Shown here: one piece after another, positions 6,583 to 12,255 of the stretch
How positions within the stretch are numbered: the stretch's first letter is position 1
Layout: each line of letters begins with the position of its first letter
Assembly (NCBI GenBank): GCA_020354085.1
Contig: CP070641.1
Coordinates: 1,795,345-1,807,599, forward strand
Direction of reading: 5' to 3'
Origin: Pseudomonadota bacterium
Lineage (GTDB): Bacteria; Pseudomonadota; Gammaproteobacteria; Acidiferrobacterales; Sulfurifustaceae
Length of the DNA stretch: 12,255 nucleotides
Notes under the pieces: generated by a model
Databases searched by the model: none
What the model was told of the DNA's origin: nothing
Seen by the model: the letters and a program-made list of their open reading frames with translations, nothing else
Made by a program: the position numbers and the translations under genes

Positions 6583-7337
6583 TAGCTGCTCCCCGCTGTC
6601 GGCAACGGCACTCCACCTTCAAGATAAGCGGCGCGCACGTCTGGGTTGGCGAGCAACTCTGCCCCGGTACCGGTGAGCGCGATGCGGCCGTTGACCATGA
6701 CGTAACCGCGATGTGCCAGGCGCAGCGCGTGGAAGGCGTCTTGCTCGACCAGCAGAACCGTGGTGCCTTCCAGCGCGTTGATCTCGCGAATGGCACCGAA
6801 GATTTGCCGCACCAGCAAGGGCGCCAGTCCCAGCGACGGCTCGTCGAGCAGCAGCAGGCGTGGCCGCGACATCAGCGCGCGCCCGATGGCGAGCATCTGT
6901 TGTTCGCCGCCGGAGAGGGTGCCACCGCGTTGTCGGCTGCGCTGTTTCAGGACTGGAAAGAGAGCAAAGACACGCTGCAAATCGCGCGCATAGTGCGTCG
7001 GCGGCGCGCTCAATGCGCCGAGCTGAAGATTTTCGAGAACGGTCATGCGAGCAAAGATGCGACGCCCCTCCGGCGCCTGGGCGATGCCGCGGCGCACGAT
7101 CTCATGCGAAGACATTCGCGTGATATCTTGCCCGTCGAACAGAATGCGGCCCTGCGCCGCGTGCGGGTTGCCGCAGATCGTCATGAGCAGCGTGGACTTG
7201 CCGGCGCCGTTGGCGCCGATCAGCGTCACGATCTCGCCCGCGCGCACGGTAATGTCGACGCCGCGCAAAGCCGCGATGTGTCCGTAAAAACTCTGTACGC
7301 CCTCGAGCGTGAGCAGCGCCTCGTTCGACATGCTCAT
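6582..7337 (-). CDS. livF: Branched-chain amino acid ABC transporter ATP-binding protein LivF
   Basis: One of two cytoplasmic ATPases that power the LivHM permease. The 251-residue protein has Walker A GANGAGKST (41-49), a Q-loop at Q87 in AQAPEGRRIF, the ABC signature LSGGEQQ (141-147), and Walker B LLLLDEP (161-167) followed by SLGLAP. The switch position reads VEQD, with Gln199 where many ABC ATPases have His; this is normal for LivF proteins. The PEGRRIF segment distinguishes LivF from LivG. The ATG at 7337 overlaps the livG stop in an ATGA arrangement; a second ATG two codons later is possible. Translation is probably coupled to livG. No defects seen. Confidence 0.95.
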   Translation of the reverse strand: MSMSNEALLTLEGVQSFYGHIAALRGVDITVRAGEIVTLIGANGAGKSTLLMTICGNPHAAQGRILFDGQDITRMSSHEIVRRGIAQAPEGRRIFARMTVLENLQLGALSAPPTHYARDLQRVFALFPVLKQRSRQRGGTLSGGEQQMLAIGRALMSRPRLLLLDEPSLGLAPLLVRQIFGAIREINALEGTTVLLVEQDAFHALRLAHRGYVMVNGRIALTGTGAELLANPDVRAAYLEGGVPLPTAGSS

Positions 7338-8179
7338 GTCGGGCGATCGTCGCGGCGCAGATCAGCCGCGATCTCCGCGGGCAGGGCCTCGTGCTCGGCC
7401 TCGCCGAGATAGGCGCGGATGACATTGGGGTCGTGGCGCACCTGCTCCGGTGTGCCATCGGCGATCTTCTTGCCGTAGTCGAGCACGATGATGTGATCCG
7501 AGATGCCCATGACCACGCTCATGTCGTGCTCGATCAGCAACACACCGATGCCCTCGCGATCGCGAACCGAGCGCAGCAGCGCCGTGAGCTCGGCCGATTC
7601 CCGCGGGTTCAATCCTGCCGCCGGTTCATCCAGGCACAGCAAGCGCGGACGGGTGCACATGGCGCGCGCGATCTCCAGCCGGCGCTGCGCGCCATAAGGC
7701 AGGCTGCCGGCCGGGCTGTCGGCGCGTTCAACTAGATCTACGCGTTCCAGCCAGCTGCGCGCGAACTCGATTGCTTCGGCCTCCGCGCGGCGAAAGCGCG
7801 CCGCGCCAAATAATCCCGCCACGCTGTAGCCCGAAGCACGCATCAGGACGTTGTGCTGCGCCACGATCAGGTTCTCCAGCACGCTCATCGCCGGGAACAG
7901 ACGGATGTTCTGAAACGTGCGCGCCACGCCGGCCTGCGCGATGCGATAGCCGTCGAGCCGTTCCAGATAAAGCGGCCCTTGCGGTCGATGCAGCGTCAGC
8001 CGGCCGACATCCGGACGATAGAAACCGGTGAGGCAGTTAAATACCGTGGTCTTGCCGGCACCATTGGGTCCGATGATGGCAGTAATGCGGCGCTCGTCAG
8101 CCGCAAAGCAAAGATCGTCGATGGCGAGCAGGCCACCAAAGCGCATTGACAGATGCTCGACCGTCAACAGTGCGCTCAT
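7334..8179 (-). CDS. livG: Branched-chain amino acid ABC transporter ATP-binding protein LivG
   Basis: The second ATPase of the transporter, 281 residues. Visible motifs are Walker A GPNGAGKTT (37-45), the Q-loop in RTFQNIRLF (Q90), the signature region LPYGAQRRLEIARAM (160-174), Walker B LLCLDEP (180-186) with AAGLNP, and the H-loop H218 in LLIEHDMSVVMGIS. The signature reads 'PYGAQ' rather than LSGGQ, which is the usual LivG form. A charged C-terminal tail (about 262-281, ending in RRDDRP) extends past the normal end of the domain. The ATG overlaps the livM stop as ATGA, and GGGGTG lies 6 bases upstream. It presumably forms a heterodimer with LivF at the inner membrane. Confidence 0.95.
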   Translation of the reverse strand: MSALLTVEHLSMRFGGLLAIDDLCFAADERRITAIIGPNGAGKTTVFNCLTGFYRPDVGRLTLHRPQGPLYLERLDGYRIAQAGVARTFQNIRLFPAMSVLENLIVAQHNVLMRASGYSVAGLFGAARFRRAEAEAIEFARSWLERVDLVERADSPAGSLPYGAQRRLEIARAMCTRPRLLCLDEPAAGLNPRESAELTALLRSVRDREGIGVLLIEHDMSVVMGISDHIIVLDYGKKIADGTPEQVRHDPNVIRAYLGEAEHEALPAEIAADLRRDDRPT

Positions 8180-9480
8180 GATTCACCCCGGTGGTTGCGC
8201 GAATGCAGGCGCATGCTCGGCTCGCGATGGGCGAGCAGGCCGCGCGGTCGCCAGGCCATGATCAGCACCATGGCGGCGCCGAACAGCAGCATGCGGAACT
8301 CGGCCAACTCACGCCCCAGCTCCGGCAGCAGGATCAACAGCACCGCCGCAATCACCACGCCGATCTGACTGCCCATGCCTCCCAAGACGACGATGGCAAG
8401 AATCGTGGCCGACTCGATGAAGGTGAAGCTCTCCGGGCTGATGAAGCCTTGGCGGGTGGCGAAGAACGCGCCGGCGAATCCGCCGAACATGGCGCCGATG
8501 GCAAAGGCGGTGAGCTTGGTATTGGTCGGATTGATGCCAAGCGCGCGGCAGGCGATCTCATCTTCGCGCAGCGCCTCCCAGGCACGCCCCACCGGTAGCC
8601 GGCGGATGCGCAGGGTGAATAGATTGGTGATGAGCGCTAGCAGCAGAATCAGGAAATACAGAAACGTCACGCGGTGCGAGCCGGCGTACGCAATGCCGAA
8701 AAACTCGTGAAACGCCGTGACCCCTTCGGGTGGGTTGGCGGTGAAGGGCAGACCGAAGAACGACGGCCGCGGAATTCCCGAGACGCCGTCCGGGCCGCGC
8801 GTTACCGGCACCCAGTTGAGCAGGATGATGCGGATCATTTCACCGAAGCCGAGCGTGACGATGGCCAGGTAATCGCCACGCAGCCGCAGTACGGGAAAGC
8901 CAAGCAGGATACCGAAGAAGGCGGCGAACAACCCGGCCAGCGGCAGGCATTCCCAGAAACTGAGATTGAAAGTCACGGCGAGCAGTGCGTAGCTGTAGGC
9001 GCCGACCGCGTAGAACGCGACGTAACCGAGATCGAGCAAGCCGGCCAAGCCCACCACGACGTTGAGGCCCCAGCCGAGCATCACGTAGATCAGCACAGTG
9101 GTCGCGATATCGATGGTGTAGCGCGAGGAAAACGGCAAGAACGGCAACAGGAAGGCGAACAACATTCCGGCAAGCGCGATCCATTTCATGTGGGGATCGA
9201 GCTGGGCACGCGCATGCGCCAGCCAACCGCTGCCGACGGCGGGACGTTGGCCGCGCAACGCGAATAGCCAGGACAACAGCAAGCGGCCAAGGAACACTGC
9301 GCCCACGCCGGTAGCCACCCAATCGAAGCGTGTCTCGATGCCGAGACCGGCCGGGTCATCGACGGTACGAAAGCCAATCAGGGGCAGCGCCAACGCGAAC
9401 GCCACGGCCGCGGTCAGCGCCGCGTCTTTGAGCAGCGCGGCGATATCGATGCGTGGTGCGGTATTCGGATTGGCCACCAT
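8176..9480 (-). CDS. livM: Branched-chain amino acid ABC transporter permease LivM
   Basis: Inner-membrane permease subunit of 434 residues, close to the length of the long (enterobacterial-type) LivM. The N-terminal about 110 residues carry extra hydrophobic helices (about 18-36, 52-74 and 99-117), before the conserved core starting at YTIDIATTVLIYVMLGWG. Core motifs are LNVVVGLAGLLDLGYVAFY (139-157), the ATPase-contact loop LREDEIACRALGINPTNTKL (304-323), and FISPESFTFIESA then ILAIVVLGGMGSQIG (360-374). The C terminus ends in a polar, Arg/His-rich tail. The ATG lies 3 bases after the livH stop, with only a weak GAGAAAG upstream, so coupling to livH is likely. It overlaps livG by 4 bases. 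Confidence 0.95.
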   Translation of the reverse strand: MVANPNTAPRIDIAALLKDAALTAAVAFALALPLIGFRTVDDPAGLGIETRFDWVATGVGAVFLGRLLLSWLFALRGQRPAVGSGWLAHARAQLDPHMKWIALAGMLFAFLLPFLPFSSRYTIDIATTVLIYVMLGWGLNVVVGLAGLLDLGYVAFYAVGAYSYALLAVTFNLSFWECLPLAGLFAAFFGILLGFPVLRLRGDYLAIVTLGFGEMIRIILLNWVPVTRGPDGVSGIPRPSFFGLPFTANPPEGVTAFHEFFGIAYAGSHRVTFLYFLILLLALITNLFTLRIRRLPVGRAWEALREDEIACRALGINPTNTKLTAFAIGAMFGGFAGAFFATRQGFISPESFTFIESATILAIVVLGGMGSQIGVVIAAVLLILLPELGRELAEFRMLLFGAAMVLIMAWRPRGLLAHREPSMRLHSRNHRGES

Positions 9481-9483
9481 GCG

Positions 9484-10398
9484 CTAGACTTTCTCGACCT
9501 CTGGCCGCCCCAACAGGCCCGAAGGTTTGAAGATCAGCACCAGCACCAGAATCGTGAATGCCGCCACATCCTTGTATTCGACCGAGAAATACGCCGACCA
9601 AAAGGCCTCGACCAACCCCAGGATCAGACCACCCAGCATGGCGCCGGGCAGGGAACCGATGCCGCCGAGCACGGCGGCGGTAAAGGCCTTGATGCCGGCG
9701 AGAAAGCCGATATAGAAGTCCACCACGCCGTAGTAAAGCGTGACCATAACGCCGGCCACCGCCGCGAGGGTCGCCCCGATGACGAAGGTAAGCGAGATAG
9801 TGCGGTTGACGTCGATGCCGACCAGCGACGCCATGGCCCTGTCCTGCTCGCAGGCGCGTTGGGCGCGACCGAGCGAGGTGCGCTGAATCAACAGGGCGAA
9901 AGCGACCATGAGCGCCAAGGTCAACAGCCAAATGAGAATCTGCACGTACGAAAGCTGCACCGTGAATCCACCTTCCTCGAATACGGTGTAGCCCCCGCTA
10001 ATTACCGGCGCGATCGGCTTGACACGCGCGCCCTGCGCGAGCTGCACATAATTCTGGAAAAAGATCGACGCACCGATGGCCGAGATGAGAGGCGCCAGAC
10101 GCGGCGCGGAGCGCAGCGGTCGATAAGCGACGCGCTCCAACGTCCAACCATAGACTGCGGTGAACAGCATGGCGGTGAACAACACGATCAAGAGCGCGAC
10201 CGGCACGTAGCTTATGCCGAGGAGACCGAGCACGGTAAAGCCGATCACGGCGAGAAAGGCCCCGATCATATAGATCTCGCCGTGGGCGAAATTGATCATG
10301 CCGATGATGCCGTACACCATGGTGTAGCCGAGCGCGATCAGCCCGTAAATCATGCCGAGCGTCAAACCGTTGATCAGCTGTTGCAGGAAGTAGCCCAT
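9484..10398 (-). CDS. livH: Branched-chain amino acid ABC transporter permease LivH
   Basis: First gene of the liv cluster and partner permease of LivM; 304 residues with about eight membrane helices. The start MGYFLQQLINGLTLGMIYGL and the segment LGYTMVYGIIGMINFAHGEI (23-42) are hallmark LivH sequence. The ATPase-contact loop is seen at LGRAQRACEQDRAMASLVGI (176-195), followed by VNRTISLTFVIGATLAAVAG, then FTAAVLGGIGSLPGAMLGG (239-257). The ATG at 10398 is the natural family start, although no strong Shine-Dalgarno sequence precedes it. A 128-base gap separates it from the upstream regulator-like gene on the same strand, so the operon promoter may lie there. Confidence 0.95.
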   Translation of the reverse strand: MGYFLQQLINGLTLGMIYGLIALGYTMVYGIIGMINFAHGEIYMIGAFLAVIGFTVLGLLGISYVPVALLIVLFTAMLFTAVYGWTLERVAYRPLRSAPRLAPLISAIGASIFFQNYVQLAQGARVKPIAPVISGGYTVFEEGGFTVQLSYVQILIWLLTLALMVAFALLIQRTSLGRAQRACEQDRAMASLVGIDVNRTISLTFVIGATLAAVAGVMVTLYYGVVDFYIGFLAGIKAFTAAVLGGIGSLPGAMLGGLILGLVEAFWSAYFSVEYKDVAAFTILVLVLIFKPSGLLGRPEVEKV

Positions 10399-10526
10399 GC
10401 GAGGATCGCCAAAGGCGTAGACTTAAGTGCCACGCGTCGTTGTTATCGTCGCCGAATAGCTTACACAAGGTGCATCGTGCGCCCAATGGCGGCACGGGCG
10501 GCCTCCGGGGGAGGATTTCCGGAGTG
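10399..10526 (-). promoter_or_regulatory. Leader and likely promoter region upstream of livH
   Basis: This 128-base gap lies between the GAF/PNPOx gene and livH, both on the - strand. It is the obvious place for a liv operon promoter. I found only weak promoter matches; the - strand has TTGTGT (10470-10465) followed by AT-richer sequence with ATAACAACG (10446-10438). A 6-bp inverted repeat sits at its upstream end (listed separately). No confident operator or riboswitch was recognised. Confidence 0.3.
10503..10524 (-). terminator. Inverted repeat just after the GAF/PNPOx gene stop
   Basis: CTCCGG (10503-10508) and CCGGAG (10519-10524) form a perfect 6-bp stem with a 10-base loop, starting two bases after the stop codon of the upstream gene in the direction of transcription. 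The position suits a terminator or an mRNA 3'-end structure, but no U-run follows on the - strand, so Rho-independent activity is uncertain. It could equally be a protein-binding palindrome. Confidence 0.35.
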
Positions 10527-11873
10527 CTAGCCGGCAGCGACCTCGGTGAGGTGCAGTGGCCGACCGATATGCAGTCGAAACCGTCCGCGCCCGGTCTTTT
10601 CGATGCGCATGAAGTCGCAGCGTTCCGCCAGGCGACGCTGCAACAGGATCAGGCGCGCCTCGAGGTTGTCGCAGATATCCGGCAGGCGGATTGTCGGATC
10701 AACGCGCAATTCACGATTGCTGAACTCGGTACGTTGGCTGGTGGTGTAGTCGCGCAGCAGTTTCCAAAAAATCGCGCCGGCTACCCCCTTAATCAGATAG
10801 TCCTGGTCGATAAACACGCTGTCGTCCGCTGAATAGTGCCGGACCGTTGCGGCGGCGCCACTGACCTTGGCTGGCGCGGGGGTCGCGGAGGTAGCAGCTT
10901 CCGCCGTCTCGGCATCGCGTTCGGCGACGTGCATGGCAAGTGCCACTTGATCGGCGATGGTGACGAGCGCGTCTTCATCTTCAAAGGTAAAACGAAGCGC
11001 CTCCGGGCTCTCGGCGTACAGCACGCCGAGCAGGCGCTTGTCGAGCACGATCGGAACCGCCAGCTGGCTGCGCGCCTCCGGCAGTCCGGGCAGCGGAATC
11101 GCGGTTTCCAAGCCGAAGGTCGCGTCGACGCTCGCCATGGCGTCGCGTACGGCGTGGCTATAGGCGACCTCGTGCACCATGTGGGTAATGCGAATCGGGG
11201 TGCGCTGTGCGGCCGCCACGCCGATAACGCCTTGGCCGAGCGGCATTTCGGAGCCGACACCGGACTGCGCAAAACCACGGCTCGCTACCGTATATAGACG
11301 CCGTCCCGGTTCGTCGTACACCAAGACCATGGCATGGCGAATGTCGAACAGCTGCTCGAGGTTGAACAGCACCTTGTCGAACACTCCACCGAGTTCGAGC
11401 TCATCGGTCAGTCGCCGCGAAAAGTGACGCAGCGCCGCGAGCACGCTACGTGGCGGCGGCGCATAGGCCAGGTAATCGCCGGCGACGGCTTCGATCGCGA
11501 GCACCCGGTAGACATCCGACCCCTGTAGGCGAAACACCTTGCTCATGCCGGTGTGCGAGGCGATGCTCGCGAGCTTGGCCTTCATGTACTCGAACAGTGG
11601 CCCCGCGGTCTCGGTGCGCAGGTATTGCAGTGTCAGCCGGTAGTGCGCGGCGCTGTCGGGGTCTATTACCTGCACCGCGGCACGCGGATTGGCGAGCACA
11701 TTCTGACGCGTCTTGTTGAAAAATTGAAAAGATAACGCCACGTGCTCGCTGTCGACGTAGTGTACCTGCGAGAGATAGGCGACGTTCGGGATACCGTCCG
11801 GCGCGCAGGTCGCAATCGCCGAAGGTACGGCGCCCTCGAGACAATTGCGAATCGCGTCGAGCGTGGGGGCCAT
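10527..11873 (-). CDS. PNPOx-like / GAF / winged-helix-like multidomain protein, putative sensor-regulator
   Basis: A 448-residue soluble protein with three recognisable parts. Residues about 10-135 look like a pyridoxamine-phosphate-oxidase-type split barrel (GAVPSAIATCAPDGIPNVAY, then HVALSFQFFNKTRQNVLANP), a fold that often binds FMN, F420 or haem. Residues about 150-318 resemble a GAF domain (HAMVLVYDEPGRRLYTVASR, PLGQGVIGVAAAQRTPIRI, SQLAVPIVLDKRLLGVLYAE). After an Ala/Pro linker (320-345), the C-terminal 350-437 has a winged-helix-like pattern: DYLIKGVAGAIFWKLLRDY, FSNRELRVD, CDNLEARLILLQRRLAERC and a TGRGRFRLHI wing. I chose ATG 11873, two bases after the upstream stop; a TTG two codons earlier, overlapping that stop, is possible. 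There are no membrane segments. Ligand and targets are unknown; a role in sensing and transcription control is inferred. Confidence 0.8.
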   Translation of the reverse strand: MAPTLDAIRNCLEGAVPSAIATCAPDGIPNVAYLSQVHYVDSEHVALSFQFFNKTRQNVLANPRAAVQVIDPDSAAHYRLTLQYLRTETAGPLFEYMKAKLASIASHTGMSKVFRLQGSDVYRVLAIEAVAGDYLAYAPPPRSVLAALRHFSRRLTDELELGGVFDKVLFNLEQLFDIRHAMVLVYDEPGRRLYTVASRGFAQSGVGSEMPLGQGVIGVAAAQRTPIRITHMVHEVAYSHAVRDAMASVDATFGLETAIPLPGLPEARSQLAVPIVLDKRLLGVLYAESPEALRFTFEDEDALVTIADQVALAMHVAERDAETAEAATSATPAPAKVSGAAATVRHYSADDSVFIDQDYLIKGVAGAIFWKLLRDYTTSQRTEFSNRELRVDPTIRLPDICDNLEARLILLQRRLAERCDFMRIEKTGRGRFRLHIGRPLHLTEVAAG

Positions 11874-11875
11874 CG

Positions 11876-12255
11876 TCAAGGGCGCAGGCGCTGGCCCGCG
11901 TTGGGTCCAGGGGTCTGGACGAAGGCATCCGTCGGCGTAAACCGTACGGCGACCACCTCTCGCCCCCGCGGCGGAATGACCGCGCGTGCGAACGCCTCGC
12001 GATAGCCAACCTTTACCAACTCTTGGATAAAAGTCTCGGCGCTGCGCGCATAGACCTCTTCATCGCTTGGAGTGCACGGCACTTCCGCCGCGTCGCTTGC
12101 TTTGAGCTGGATGGCTTGATGAGTGCTCGGTCGGGTGAAGACCACCGCAATGATGGGATTTGACGCCAGATTGGCGAGTACCTCGATGGCCTGTGCGCGG
12201 GCCAGGAACACGGTTACGTGGCGTCGGTCATCCGATACTCGGCAGCCGATGGCGC
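11876..12255 (-). CDS. PNPOx-like split-barrel protein, C-terminal part (partial, 5' end outside window)
   Basis: The frame is open to the window edge, so the start lies beyond 12255; 125 residues are visible. A GTG at 12211 is not a credible start, because the upstream residues (AIGCRVSDDRRHVTVFLARA) continue the pattern of the fold. Segments IEVLANLASNPIIAVVFTRP followed by STHQAIQLKASDAAEV are typical of pyridoxamine-phosphate-oxidase-related flavin-binding barrels (strand, helix, then 'T-H-x-x-x-Q-L-K'). A helical part (EEVYARSAETFIQELVKVGY) and a final strand (REVVAVRFTPTDAFVQTPGP) follow. The stop comes two bases before the ATG of the PNPOx-GAF gene, so the two are almost certainly co-transcribed. 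The cofactor and substrate cannot be determined. Confidence 0.8.
   Translation of the reverse strand, partial: AIGCRVSDDRRHVTVFLARAQAIEVLANLASNPIIAVVFTRPSTHQAIQLKASDAAEVPCTPSDEEVYARSAETFIQELVKVGYREAFARAVIPPRGREVVAVRFTPTDAFVQTPGPNAGQRLRP

Noticed and set aside
6735..6746. Gln199 instead of the switch histidine in LivF as a possible defect
   Set aside because: A Gln at this position is usual in LivF proteins, so it does not indicate loss of activity.
6711..7412. Long + strand frame of 233 codons opposite livF/livG
   Set aside because: The opposite strand carries complete Walker A, signature and Walker B motifs; this frame is a compositional shadow with a Gln/Arg-rich, non-globular product.
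8674..9267. + strand frame of 197 codons opposite livM
   Set aside because: The product is rich in Glu/Gln/Arg/His as expected from reading hydrophobic-helix codons backwards; LivM motifs on the - strand are decisive.

Overview
The window looks like a chromosomal segment of a GC-rich Pseudomonadota, most likely a beta- or gammaproteobacterium. This is judged from the family make-up (cbb3 oxidase, ccoGH, livHMGF) and the strong G/C preference at third codon positions; no rRNA or other taxonomic marker is present. Genes are tightly packed and there is no gene-free stretch longer than 130 bases. No tRNA, rRNA, IS element, CRISPR array or prophage gene was seen.

Left part, + strand, 1-4949: the cbb3-type cytochrome c oxidase locus. 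It holds the 3' end of ccoN, then ccoO, the very small ccoQ (46 codons), ccoP, the assembly genes ccoG and ccoH, and a DsbD_2/SafE-like membrane protein with paired cysteines and a histidine-rich tail. The first four encode the oxygen-reducing, proton-pumping enzyme used at low oxygen. The last three are maturation or copper-handling genes. The copper P-type ATPase ccoI and the small gene ccoS, which often follow ccoH, are not in the interval between ccoH and the SafE-like gene.

Middle part, - strand, 10398-5017: a branched-chain amino acid (HAAT-type) ABC uptake operon, transcribed livH-livM-livG-livF-small membrane protein-livK. Overlaps of 1-4 nt link livM, livG, livF and the small gene. 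The small three-helix protein resembles the DUF6867 family that I recall beside liv genes. The periplasmic binding protein gene is last, behind a 120-base gap that could carry its own promoter. This operon converges on the cbb3 operon around 4950-5016.

Right part, - strand, 12255-10527: two nearly adjacent genes upstream of livH in the same direction. The first, cut by the window edge, is a PNPOx-like split-barrel protein. The second has an unusual three-part layout: a PNPOx-like barrel, a GAF domain and a C-terminal winged-helix-like segment, suggesting a small-molecule or redox-sensing regulator. It is the least understood gene here and the best candidate for something undescribed. No complete new system such as a defence or mobile system was recognised.
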